Below, in pieces: positions 9,560 to 18,300 of a stretch of 39,936 nt of DNA. This DNA is from Planctomycetota bacterium. GTDB taxonomy: Bacteria > Planctomycetota > B15-G4. Below the pieces are notes generated by a model. The model was not told where the DNA came from. It saw only the letters and a program-made list of their open reading frames with translations, and did no database searches. The stretch covers positions 1 through 39,936 of the forward strand of contig QNBX01000020.1 in the NCBI GenBank assembly GCA_003644265.1, written 5' to 3'. Position 1 is the first letter of the stretch. Every line of letters begins with the position of its first letter. Position numbers and translations under genes: made by a program.

Positions 9560-10261
9560 ATGAGCGCACGCTCTGCTCGCGGCGGCCACGCGCACGGGCG
9601 CTTGCAGGTCGACGGGCAGTCCACGCGCTGGCTGCGGCACGGCGCGCTCGACGGCCGGCCCGTGGTGCTGCTGGCCCACGGCGCCGGGGCGCCCATGGAC
9701 AGCGCCTTCATGGCGGCGGTCTGCGCGGGGCTGGTGCAGCGTGGTTGCTGCGTGGCGCGCTTCCAGTTCCCGTTCATGCAGCGGGCGCTCGAGACGGGCA
9801 AGCGCCGCCCCCCCGATCGTCGCCCGCGCCTGCTCGCCACCTGGCGCAGCATGCTGGCACGCGCCCGGGCCTGGGACGGCGCGGGGCCGCTGGTGCTGGC
9901 CGGCAAGTCCATGGGCGCGCGCATGGCCAGCCACGTGCTGGCCGAGGGGCAGGCTCCCGACGCGCGCGCCGCGGTCTACCTGGGCTTTCCGCTGCATCCG
10001 CCGGGCAAACCCGGCAGCGAACGCGCGGCTCACCTCACGCAGGTGAGCGTGCCCCAGCTCTTTGTCTCAGGCGATAAGGACCCTCTGGCGCGCTTTGAGC
10101 TGCTCACGGCCACGACGCAGGCCCTGGGCCGCCGGGGTCAGCTGCACGTGGTCCACGGCGGCGATCACTCCCTGGCCCGCCGCCGCAGCGAACTGCCCGA
10201 TCCGGGGGCGTCCTGGCTGGACGACGTGGCGCGCTTCGTCGCGCGGTACGCAGGGGCGTAG
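9560..10261 (+). CDS. Tex30/KANL3-type alpha/beta hydrolase
   Basis: A 233-residue cytoplasmic protein of the COG3571 alpha/beta hydrolase group. The oxyanion-region motif AHGAGAPMDSAFM is at residues 39-51, FQFPFM at 68-73, and the nucleophile elbow GKSMG at 115-119 with Ser117. YLGFPLHPPGKPG follows, then SGDKDP carrying the likely acid residue, and HGGDHSL with the catalytic His. All triad members are present. Substrates of this family are poorly known; a serine esterase or peptidase role is the usual guess. The ATG lies 12 bp beyond the HU terminator. Only 1 bp separates its stop from the next gene's ATG, so it may be the first gene of the glycan operon, though its function need not be related. 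Confidence 0.82.
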   Translation: MSARSARGGHAHGRLQVDGQSTRWLRHGALDGRPVVLLAHGAGAPMDSAFMAAVCAGLVQRGCCVARFQFPFMQRALETGKRRPPDRRPRLLATWRSMLARARAWDGAGPLVLAGKSMGARMASHVLAEGQAPDARAAVYLGFPLHPPGKPGSERAAHLTQVSVPQLFVSGDKDPLARFELLTATTQALGRRGQLHVVHGGDHSLARRRSELPDPGASWLDDVARFVARYAGA

Positions 10262-10262
10262 G

Positions 10263-11213
10263 ATGTCCCGGGACGAACCCGCCCCCAACCGCCGTCGAAG
10301 CCCCATGGACCGATCGATCACCGTCACCGGAGGCGCCGGCTTCATCGGCGGGCACCTCGTGCGCCGTCTGCTGGCTGGCCATCCGAGCCGGGCCGCGCGG
10401 GGCCAGCGCATCACCGTGCTGGACGATCTGTCGGCCCCCTCGACGCTGCCCTTGCCCAGGGATCCGCGCCTGCGCCTTGTGGTGGGAGACGTGCGCGATC
10501 GGGCCGCGGTCCTGCGCGCCGGCGCGGGAGCGGGCCTGGTGCTGCATCTGGCCTCGGTGGTGGGGGTGGACGCCGTCACCGACGATCCGCTGCGCACCGG
10601 CTCCGTCATCCGCGAGGGCACCGCCCGGGTGTTGGAACACTGCCGCCGCACGGGCGCGGGCCTGTTGGCCTTCAGCACCAGCGAGGTGACCGACCCGCCC
10701 CGCAGCGGGCCGCGGGCCGTCTACGCCGAGGCCAAGCGCGATGCCGAGGCCATGCTGTTGGCGGCGGCGCACGAGCTGCCGGTGACCATCGTGCGGCCCT
10801 TCAACATCGTGGGTCCGGGACAGTCGGCGCCGGGCATGGTGATCCCGGCGCTGGCGCGTGCCGCGCGCCATGGCGCGCCCATGCCCGTGCACGGCGACGG
10901 CAGCCAGCGGCGCAGCTTCCTGCACGTCGACGATCTGGTGGACGCGGTGCTGGGGCTGCTGGCTCAGCCGGCTGACGCCAGCGGCGCGATCATCGAGATC
11001 GGCTCCGAGCAGCGGGTGAGCATCGCGGCCTTGGCCGAGGCGTTGGCCAGCATGGCGGGCAGCGCGGCCCGGCCCGCGCGCATGGCGCCCGACGCCCGGC
11101 GCGAGGACCGCCCCCGGCGCGGTCCCGACCTGAACGCCCTGCGCCAGCGCACGCGCTTCAAGCCCCAGCGCGACCTCGAGCAGATCCTGCAGGAGGCCCT
11201 GGCCCATGCCTGA
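10263..11213 (+). CDS. NAD-dependent sugar epimerase/dehydratase (extended SDR)
   Basis: A 316-residue nucleotide-sugar modifying enzyme. GGAGFIGG at residues 23-30 is the Rossmann NAD-binding motif, DV at 76-77 lies in the adenine-binding loop, and FSTSEV near 138-143 supplies the catalytic Ser/Thr. Tyr154-x3-Lys158 (YAEAK) is the catalytic pair, followed by RPFNIVGPGQ, typical of UDP-glucose 4-epimerase and dTDP-glucose 4,6-dehydratase relatives. The substrate cannot be assigned. The ATG at 10263 has AGGGG six bases upstream and nearly touches the previous stop; an in-frame ATG at 10305, just before the Rossmann strand, is an alternative. The last 8 bp overlap the following glycosyltransferase, indicating coupling. 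Confidence 0.88.
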   Translation: MSRDEPAPNRRRSPMDRSITVTGGAGFIGGHLVRRLLAGHPSRAARGQRITVLDDLSAPSTLPLPRDPRLRLVVGDVRDRAAVLRAGAGAGLVLHLASVVGVDAVTDDPLRTGSVIREGTARVLEHCRRTGAGLLAFSTSEVTDPPRSGPRAVYAEAKRDAEAMLLAAAHELPVTIVRPFNIVGPGQSAPGMVIPALARAARHGAPMPVHGDGSQRRSFLHVDDLVDAVLGLLAQPADASGAIIEIGSEQRVSIAALAEALASMAGSAARPARMAPDARREDRPRRGPDLNALRQRTRFKPQRDLEQILQEALAHA

Positions 11214-12387
11214 GGTCGTGCGCATCATCGCGCGCATGAACCTCGGAGGCCCGGCGCGACACGTGCTGCGCATTGATGCCCCGCTGCGCGCCCGCGGCTG
11301 GCACACCACGCTGGTTACCGGCCGCGTGGCTGCGGACGAACTGGACCTGTCGGAGGAGGCGCGCCGCCTGGGCATGGAGGTCGTGGTCGTTCCCGAGCTG
11401 GGTCGCGCGCCGCGGCTGGGCCGCGACCTGCGGGCCCTGGCCGCGCTGCGACGCCTGATCAGGTCCCGCCGCCCGGCGCTGGTGCACACCCACACCGCCA
11501 AGGCCGGTACTCTGGGTCGACTGGCCACGGCGCGCATGCGCCGGCGGCCCGCGCGTGTGCATACGTTTCACGGCCACGTCCTCAGCGGCTACTTCGGCCC
11601 GCTGATGAGCGGCACGGTCGCTCAGGTGGAGCGCGTCCTGGCGCGGCACACCGATCGGCTGGTGGCGGTCAGCGCGCGCGTGCGCGACGAGCTGCTGGCG
11701 TGCGGCGTCGGGCGTCCGGACCAGTACGCGCTGGTGCCGCCGGGCATCGACCTCGAGCGCACGCGCCCCGACCGCCGCGCCGGGCTGGCCCTGCGCGCCC
11801 GCTTGGGCTGCGACGAAGACACGCTGCTGGTGGGCCTGATCGGTCGCCTGGCCGCGGTCAAGGATCCGCTGCTGGCGGTGGACGCCTTTGTCCGCCGCGG
11901 ACCGCAGGCGCGCCCGGCGCATCTGCTGGTGATGGGCGAGGGCGCTCTGGGTGCGGACGTGCGTGCGTCGCTGGCCTCACGCTCCGACGCCACCTGGCTG
12001 GCGCCTCGCGACGACCTGACCGCGGTCTGGGGAGCGCTCGACCTGTGCCTGCTCTCCAGTCGCAACGAAGGCCTGCCGCAGGTGGCCACGGAGGCCCTGG
12101 CGGCGGGCGTGCCCGTGCTGGCGCCTGACGTGGGCGGCCTGAGCGAGCTGGTGACTTCAGGCCACGACGGCCTGGTGCTGCCCCGCCATGAGTTGCCCGC
12201 GGCGCTGGACCACCTGCTGGCGCGGCCCGACGAGCTGTCGCGCCTGGCCCGGGGCGCGGCGGAGTTCGACGCGCGCCGGCACCGCGCCGAGGCGGTGGCC
12301 GACGGGCTCAGCGCGGTGTACGCCCGCGCTCTGGATGCCGGCCGCCCGAGCGGTCATGCTGCCGCGCTATGCGGCTCGTCATCCTGA
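11206..12387 (+). CDS. Glycosyltransferase family 4 protein
   Basis: A 393-residue retaining GT-B glycosyltransferase, cytoplasmic and probably membrane-associated, that adds a sugar from a nucleotide donor during glycan assembly. The N-terminal acceptor domain contains MNLGGPARHV and HTHTAKAGTLGRLA, the pattern of WcaL/EpsF-like transferases. The donor domain starts with GLIGRLAAVKDP near residue 205 and has the intact E-x7-E motif EGLPQVATE. The ATG at 11206 overlaps the epimerase by 8 bp, with AGGAGG about 9 bases upstream. The C-terminal 18 residues extend past the usual fold and overlap the next gene by 19 bp. The specific sugar is unknown. Confidence 0.9.
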   Translation: MPEVVRIIARMNLGGPARHVLRIDAPLRARGWHTTLVTGRVAADELDLSEEARRLGMEVVVVPELGRAPRLGRDLRALAALRRLIRSRRPALVHTHTAKAGTLGRLATARMRRRPARVHTFHGHVLSGYFGPLMSGTVAQVERVLARHTDRLVAVSARVRDELLACGVGRPDQYALVPPGIDLERTRPDRRAGLALRARLGCDEDTLLVGLIGRLAAVKDPLLAVDAFVRRGPQARPAHLLVMGEGALGADVRASLASRSDATWLAPRDDLTAVWGALDLCLLSSRNEGLPQVATEALAAGVPVLAPDVGGLSELVTSGHDGLVLPRHELPAALDHLLARPDELSRLARGAAEFDARRHRAEAVADGLSAVYARALDAGRPSGHAAALCGSSS

Positions 12388-13412
12388 CCCAGGTCCTCGA
12401 CCAGCGCGACGCCGTGCTGGGTTTCTTCCACACCTGGTGCGAGGTGCTCTGCCGCCACGTGGACGAGCTGGTGGTGCTGGCGCAGCAGGTGGGGCAGGTG
12501 CAGCTGCCCGCCAACGCGAGCGTGGTCTCGTTGGGTCGCGAGCAGGGTGCGGGCAGGTCGGCCATGGCCGCGCGCATGTTGCGCTACCTGATCGGCTTGC
12601 CGCGGCGCACCGGGCGCACGGTGATCCTGGGCCACATGGTGCCGCGCTTTGTGCTCAACGCGGCGCCGGCGGCGGCTCTGCGGCGCTTCCCCATGTACCT
12701 CTGGTACACGCACAAGGGCGTCGATCTGTCCCTGCGCATGGCGGCGCCGTTGGTCAAGAAGGTGTTCACGGCGTCACCCGAGAGCTTCCGGCTGGAGTCG
12801 GCCGTGTCGCGCCGCGTGGTCACCGGACACGGCATCGACTGCCAGCACTTCTCGCCGGGTCGTGAGCCGCGCGAGGTGGGCGTGCTGAGCGTGGGCCGGC
12901 TAGCTGCCAGCAAGGGGCAGCTCGAGCTGCTGGACGCCCTGGCCCGGGTCGACCCGGCGCCGTGTGTGGAGCTGGCCGGCGACATCCTGCTGGACAGCGA
13001 CCGCAGCTACCGCGATCAGGTGGCCGCACGCGCTCGCTGCATGCCCGGTCCGGTGAGCCTGCTGGGGGCGGTTCCCTATCCCGACGTGGCTGGCGTCATG
13101 CGCCGGGCCAAGCTGCTGGTGAACAGCTCGCGCACCGGCAGCGTCGACAAGGTCGTGCTGGAGGCCATGGCCTGCGGCACCATCCCGCTGACCTGCAACG
13201 AGTCCTTCCGCTCGGTCTTCGACGACGACCTGCAGCGGCGGCTCATGTTCAAGCTGGGAGACGCGGACGACCTGGCCGGGCGCGTCTCCGAGCTGCTGGC
13301 CCTGCCGAGCGCCGAGCGCGCGTCCCTGGGCCAGCGCCTGCGTGGGCTGGTGCAACGCGACCACGACCTGCTGCGCCTGGCGCCGCGGCTCGTGTCCGAG
13401 ATGGGCGGCTGA
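12369..13412 (+). CDS. Glycosyltransferase family 4 protein lacking the first E-x7-E glutamate
   Basis: A 347-residue GT-B protein. The N-terminal half (MRLVILTQVLD onward) is an acceptor domain with WYTHKGVD. The donor domain begins at GVLSVGRLAASKGQLELLDAL and has GAVPYPDVAGVMRRAKLLVNSS, as in GT4. In the usual E-x7-E position it reads TGSVDKVVLEAMACG, so the second Glu is kept and the first is replaced by Gly. This GSxDKxxLEAMA variant occurs in a GT4 subgroup and does not by itself mean inactivity. It overlaps the preceding GT by 19 bp and is followed after 103 bp by the toroid protein. The acceptor and sugar are unknown. Confidence 0.85.
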   Translation: MRLVILTQVLDQRDAVLGFFHTWCEVLCRHVDELVVLAQQVGQVQLPANASVVSLGREQGAGRSAMAARMLRYLIGLPRRTGRTVILGHMVPRFVLNAAPAAALRRFPMYLWYTHKGVDLSLRMAAPLVKKVFTASPESFRLESAVSRRVVTGHGIDCQHFSPGREPREVGVLSVGRLAASKGQLELLDALARVDPAPCVELAGDILLDSDRSYRDQVAARARCMPGPVSLLGAVPYPDVAGVMRRAKLLVNSSRTGSVDKVVLEAMACGTIPLTCNESFRSVFDDDLQRRLMFKLGDADDLAGRVSELLALPSAERASLGQRLRGLVQRDHDLLRLAPRLVSEMGG

Positions 13413-13414
13413 GC

Positions 13415-13519
13415 ATGCAGACCCGGTCGATGGTGACGGCCACGACGGCCACGACGGCCACGACGGCGACGGTGGCCACCACGGCCACGGCGGTGGCGCG
13501 CTCAGGGGGCGTCGAGTGA
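13415..13519 (+). CDS. Possible 34-residue Thr/Ala-repeat leader peptide
   Basis: An ATG at 13415, three bases past the preceding stop, opens a 34-codon frame whose middle is a TAT/TTA-type Thr-Ala repeat made by the 9-bp DNA repeat. It ends in a TGA (13517-13519) overlapping the GTG start of the next gene as GTGA. That layout would allow coupled translation. The upstream Shine-Dalgarno is weak and the composition is repeat-derived, so it may not be a real gene. Confidence 0.2.
   Translation: MQTRSMVTATTATTATTATVATTATAVARSGGVE
13435..13497. repeat. 9-bp degenerate tandem repeat (GACGGCCAC)
   Basis: Three exact copies at 13435-13461, then copies with one to several substitutions to 13497. 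It fills most of the 103-bp gap between two glycan genes. Read in the frame of the downstream gene it would give a His/Asp/Gly-rich stretch; in the +1 frame it gives Thr/Ala repeats. Confidence 0.85.
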
Positions 13520-15372
13520 CTCGCCGTCCGAGCGCCGGAGAGGGGCGCGTGCGCCTCGTCGATCAGGTCTCGTTGCGGCTGGGTGTGCTGCGCGGCCTGG
13601 CGCGCTGGCTCGACAAGCGCACGGGCCCCGACGGCGCGCTGCGCTGTCGCCGCCACCGCGTGGAGCACACGGGCAAGAACGTCTACGGCGCCCTGTTGCA
13701 CCTGGAGTTGTGGCGCTACACCCGCGATGAGGAGCACCTCGAGCGTGCGCGCGCCATCGTGCTTCGCACGCTGTCCATGTTGGGCGAGGACCCAGACTCC
13801 AAGGTGCCCGTGTTCCTGCCCGGGCGAGTCGACCCACGCAACGCATCCACCAACGCCATCGACGGTGGCGCCTGCGCCGACACCCTGGCCACCGTGCTGG
13901 ATGAGTGCCCGCAGATGTTCCGCGGCGACGAGCCGGTGCGGGTGCGCGACGCGCTCGAGAGCCACGTGCAGGGCTACCTGCGCCACGCCGCGCGCGAGCG
14001 ACCGATCACGGCGCAGCGGCTCTGGGCAGCCACGGGCGTGGCCCGCGCCGCGCGCCTGATGGGCCGCGACGACTGGCGCGCGGACGCCCTGGCCGGCTGC
14101 CGCCTGGCGCTGCAGGAGCTGTCCGCCGACGGCGTGGCCAGCTATATCCCCGAGCACACCGACCACTGCACGCACGAGGGCCTGGCGGATATCTCGACCT
14201 TCTACCACTCGCGCACGCCGGGCTTTGTGCTGTACGTGCATGACGTGTTGGGCGAGCCCCTGGACGACTGGACCGCCGAGCGCTTGATCGCCAGCCTCGA
14301 CGCGCTGCTGGCCCTGCGCGACGGCAACGGACGCAAGCTGCTGCACAACGAGGCCAAGGCCTGGTACTGGGAGGGCGCCTACGAGGTCGCCAGCCATCCC
14401 TTTGATGCCTACGCGCTGCAGACCGGCGCGCGCCTGCTGCAGCGTCCCGACTACAGCCTGGCCGCCGGCGGTGTGATGGAGGAGTGGGTGGCGCACCTGA
14501 GCGCGCTGGACGGAGGCGTGGAGAGCCACGCGGGGCCGGGCGTCGACTTCCAGTGTCGCGTGTTCTGGACAGCCCATGGCGCCTGGGCCGCGCGGGTGCT
14601 GGCCGACGTGCCGTTGCGCGCGTCGCATGACACCCCGCGCGACATCGACCTGCCCGCCTCGGGCCTGCTGCACGTGGAGCGTCCGCGCTACACGGCGGTG
14701 CTGCGCGGGGCGCGCCGGCGCAGCAGCAATCTCTTCGGCTGCGACGCCGGCGGCGGCTGCCTGCAGTCGCTGGTGGTGCGGACCGGCGGCGGTGGCCTGG
14801 GCATGGAACGGGTCGCCGCGCCGCGCTTCGACGTCGCGCGCCCGGGCTCGGCGCGGGTGCGACCGGCGCACGGCAAGAGCCATCTGGCGCGCTGGTTGGC
14901 GCTGCTCTCGGCCCAACGCTCCGATCTGCGCTTCCGGTTATTCGTCGCCAGCGTGGAGTGGGGCGCAGGGCGCTGGCTGGGCGCGCTGCTCTATCCGCTG
15001 CGGCACGGGCTGCGACGCACCTGGCGTGATGCCTCGCCCTGGCGCTCGGCCCACGCCGACGTGGGCACGACCCACAGCTTCGACGGCCAGCAGGTCGTGT
15101 TCCGCGGGGGCGTGGCCGACTGGGATGGCGAGCGGCTGGCGGGCGTCGAGACCGAGCGTCGCTACGTGTTCGAGGACGCCGCCGTGTTGCTCGACGACAG
15201 CCTGCGACTGTCCGGCGTCTCGGCGCTCGTGCGCTACGAGCTGCCCGAGCAGCTGACCGACGTGGAGCTGAGCTGCGAGGGCGCGACCTGGCGGCGACGT
15301 GGTCGCCGGCTGGAGCTGCAGGTCCGCGGCGGCGAGGTCTGCCTGTCCGTGCGCGGCCGCTACGTCTGCTGA
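13516..15372 (+). CDS. Alpha/alpha-toroid protein, heparinase II/III- or polysaccharide-lyase-like
   Basis: A 618-residue protein without signal peptide or membrane segment. Residues 20-340 are helical repeats with aromatic-rich turns (NVYGALLHLELWRYT, RLWAATGVARAARLM, NEAKAWYWEGAYE), resembling the toroid half of polysaccharide lyases and heparinase-like enzymes. From about 380 the sequence becomes beta-rich, as in the C-terminal sandwich of such lyases. Such proteins recur in capsule and exopolysaccharide loci, but catalytic residues cannot be pinned down, so the function is tentative. The GTG start has AGGGGG 7 bases upstream and forms GTGA with the preceding small frame; the open frame extends back to 13342 inside the previous gene and across the 9-bp repeat. 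A rare TTA Leu codon is at 14938-14940. It converges with the minus-strand sulfatase-like gene. Confidence 0.6.
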   Translation: MTRRPSAGEGRVRLVDQVSLRLGVLRGLARWLDKRTGPDGALRCRRHRVEHTGKNVYGALLHLELWRYTRDEEHLERARAIVLRTLSMLGEDPDSKVPVFLPGRVDPRNASTNAIDGGACADTLATVLDECPQMFRGDEPVRVRDALESHVQGYLRHAARERPITAQRLWAATGVARAARLMGRDDWRADALAGCRLALQELSADGVASYIPEHTDHCTHEGLADISTFYHSRTPGFVLYVHDVLGEPLDDWTAERLIASLDALLALRDGNGRKLLHNEAKAWYWEGAYEVASHPFDAYALQTGARLLQRPDYSLAAGGVMEEWVAHLSALDGGVESHAGPGVDFQCRVFWTAHGAWAARVLADVPLRASHDTPRDIDLPASGLLHVERPRYTAVLRGARRRSSNLFGCDAGGGCLQSLVVRTGGGGLGMERVAAPRFDVARPGSARVRPAHGKSHLARWLALLSAQRSDLRFRLFVASVEWGAGRWLGALLYPLRHGLRRTWRDASPWRSAHADVGTTHSFDGQQVVFRGGVADWDGERLAGVETERRYVFEDAAVLLDDSLRLSGVSALVRYELPEQLTDVELSCEGATWRRRGRRLELQVRGGEVCLSVRGRYVC

Positions 15373-15392
15373 GCACCGCTCGGGCGCTCAGC
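15368..15392. terminator. Hairpin between convergent genes, overlapping both stop codons
   Basis: GCTGAGC (15368-15374) and GCTCAGC (15386-15392) form a 7-bp stem with an 11-nt loop. The arms contain the stop codons of the plus-strand gene (15370-15372) and the minus-strand gene (15388-15390). The convergent geometry suits a bidirectional terminator; no T-tracts. Confidence 0.45.
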
Positions 15393-18300
15393 CGTCGCCG
15401 GCGGTGGGCTCATGGGCGCCGCGGCGCCAGGCGTCGATCAGCCGCAAGTCATAGGCGTCGGCGGCGCGGGGCGCCATCTCGCCGGGATCATCCGCGAGCT
15501 CGTAGCTCATGCCGGCCGAGGCCTGCTCGCCCTTGGCGGGGGAGGTCAGGATGGTCTTGGCGTGCGCCGTACGAACGCCCCAGATGCGCAGCGCGGCGCC
15601 GCGTGCGCCCGGGTCGAGCTCAGGCGGCAAGCTCGCGCCGGTGCCCAGGCCCGGACGCCAACCGCTCTCCAGCAGCACCCGCTCCCGGTCTGCGGGGACG
15701 CCGCGCAGCAGCACGTCGCCCAGGTCCGAGAGGCTCACCAGCTTGTCGGGCGTGCTGGCCGCCGCGCCGCCGCCACAGACCATGAGCGGGACCCGGATGG
15801 AGGGCTCGAACAGATCCGGACCCGCCGCGAACCAGGTCTGGTGTTCGTCCAGACTGGTGCCATGCGGTGCGGTCAGCACCAGCATGTCCAGCGCGGGCAG
15901 GGACGCCACCAGCGGCTCCAGCAGCCGATCCAGGTCAGTGACCAGGGCGTCGTAGCAGGCGCGCCCGCGGGCCAGGTCCAGCTCGCGCCCGCCGCCCACA
16001 GGTGAGGGCGTGGGCGGGAAGGCGGCGAGTCCGAATGGAATGGACTCCGGGTCGTCGGGAAACGGGAAGTGCCCCGTGCGTTCATCCTGCAGTTCGGGCG
16101 GCAGCACGTAGGGCGGCTCCAGGTCAGCCAGGTGCAACCACATGAAGACCGGCCGCGCGTCCGGTGCCGATATGGACGCGATGGCCTTGGGGATCAGGCT
16201 CGACGCGCGCGCGTCCGGATCGACGAAGACCTCCTCGAAGGCGCTCAGCAGGCCCTGCCCGCGCTCCAATGCCACCAGCGCCACGGTGCGATAGCCGCGC
16301 GCTGCGTAGCGTGAGGCCAGGTGTGGTGCACCCGGATTGAGGCTGCCAGATGCGCCGCGCACGCCGTGCTCAATGGGCGAGAGGCCTGTGAGCAGACTGG
16401 CGAGCCCCGCGCCGGGGGCGGGTGAGGGCGTCACCGCGTTCTGGAACAACACCCCGGATCGCGCGCGCAGCGAGAGCTGAGGCATGTGTTCGGGCGTGAG
16501 CCGGTCAGCGCGCAGGCTGGAGATGGTGATCAAGAGTACGTCCGGCGCTCGCGCTCGATGCAGGCTCCATGCGCCGCGTCTGTAGATCACCGGCAGGATG
16601 GAGGACAGCTTGCGCCGACTGAGCACCCAGGCGTCACGTCCGCTGAGCCCTGGCGTCCCAAGCAGCTCGGCCAGGGCCAGGGTCTGTCCCTTGAGCACCT
16701 GCCGGCCCACCTCAGCCAGGTCGCCCTGGGTGGGCAGCAGCGGGCGCCGCCCGATGAGCGCTGCCAGCGTGGGCGACGGAAGCAGCTCGTCCTGATCCAA
16801 GATCAGGTACGCATCGCTGCGAGCCACGCGGTCCAGCGAGCCCAGCAGCTTGACCAGATCTCGATCGAGGTGCGGCGCGGAGAGGCTGCCGTCGGCGTGG
16901 GTGTCCACCACCCGCGCGCGCGTGCCGGCCTGCTCGATCAGCCAGATGGCAGGGCCCAGAGCCACCAGGCCCGTGGCCATGCCCAGGACGACGCGGCGCC
17001 CCGGGCCCGCGCCTTCGCTGAGCTTGAGCGCGCCGTGGGCGGCGGGCGCGGCCAGCACCAGCGCAGCCAGGCGGGCGGCCAGCTCGCCCTGATCGCCGTC
17101 GAACGGCAAGCACACCGTCAGCAGACCGGAGACCAGCGCGAGACCCACGAAGAAGAAGGCCTCGCGCCCGGGGCTGGCGTTGAGGTGGCGCACGCCCGGC
17201 ATGTACAGCAGGCAGCCGGGGCCGACGGCGGCGAGCAGCGCCCACGCCGGTTCACGCCGCAACCACACCGGCAGCTCCGGCAGGCCCGTCACCAACAGCC
17301 CCAGGCCGGCACCCAGGGCCAGGTGCAGCGCCGGTCGCCAGAAGGGAGCGCGTAGCACCACCGGCTCGCCGGGCCGTCGCACTCGACTGCCCCCGTGGGG
17401 GTCGTTGTCGGGGGAGTCGAGGCAGGCCAGGTGTGACATGGCCAGGCCCAGGCACCAACCCGGCAGCAGCAGGATGGCGGCGCGCACGTCCGCGATGACC
17501 AGCCCGGCCGCGGCCAGCAACATCAGTCGCGGAACGTGCCGGCTGGAGCGGCGCAAGACCGACAAGGATGTCGCGAGCAGCAGCGCCGTGAAGGCCAGGG
17601 TCATGGGCAGCTGCACGCCCTGTACGAAGGGCGACAGCGCGGTGGTGATGCCGGGTGCCATGCGCGGGGCCATGCGGCTGAGCACCGGCGTGGCCGGGTC
17701 GCCCGACAGCATGAACACCACGGCCAGCGGATTCAGCAGCAGCAGCAGGGCCAGCATGGCGCGCGTGCCGCCATGGTTGCCCAGCAGGCGCGCGACCGCC
17801 TCCGACACCAGCAGCAGGCAGGCCGCCAGGGCGCCGAGGCAGATCAGGCGCACCGCGTGCGAGGGGGCGATGTCGGTGGCGGCCACCAGCCCGGCCACGG
17901 CGGCGGCGGGCAGGTCGTCGCCGTCCAGGCTGTGCGTGGCGTCCAACGGCGCGTAGCCGCCCTCCAGCCAGGCCACGGCGCGGCTGGCGCTGGTGAGGGC
18001 TCCGGCCTGCGGGTCCATGTGATCCACCGGCGCCACGTAGTTCACGCTCAGCAGGGTCGCCAACAGCACCAGCAGGCAGGCGCCGGTGCGCGCCGGCCAG
18101 AGCGGCATGGGCGCGGGGTGGGGCGGCTGACTGGCTTGCCAGCGGTCATGGCGCGCCAGCCTCAGCCGGCCCGCCAGGCACAGCAGCACGCTGACCAGTT
18201 GGATCACGAAGCCGGTCCTCACGGCCGACCATCCCAGCGCGGCGCCCGCCAGCATGCCGCCGCCCAGGACGACCCAGGAGAGGCACAGGGCGCTGCCCGC

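Noticed and set aside
13342..13515. His/Asp/Gly-rich N-terminal extension of the toroid protein
   Set aside because: It would need a start inside the previous glycosyltransferase; the GTG at 13516 has a good Shine-Dalgarno and coupling overlap.
13249..14916. 555-codon open frame on the minus strand
   Set aside because: Antisense to the toroid protein and the 9-bp repeat; no ribosome-binding site or recognisable domain.
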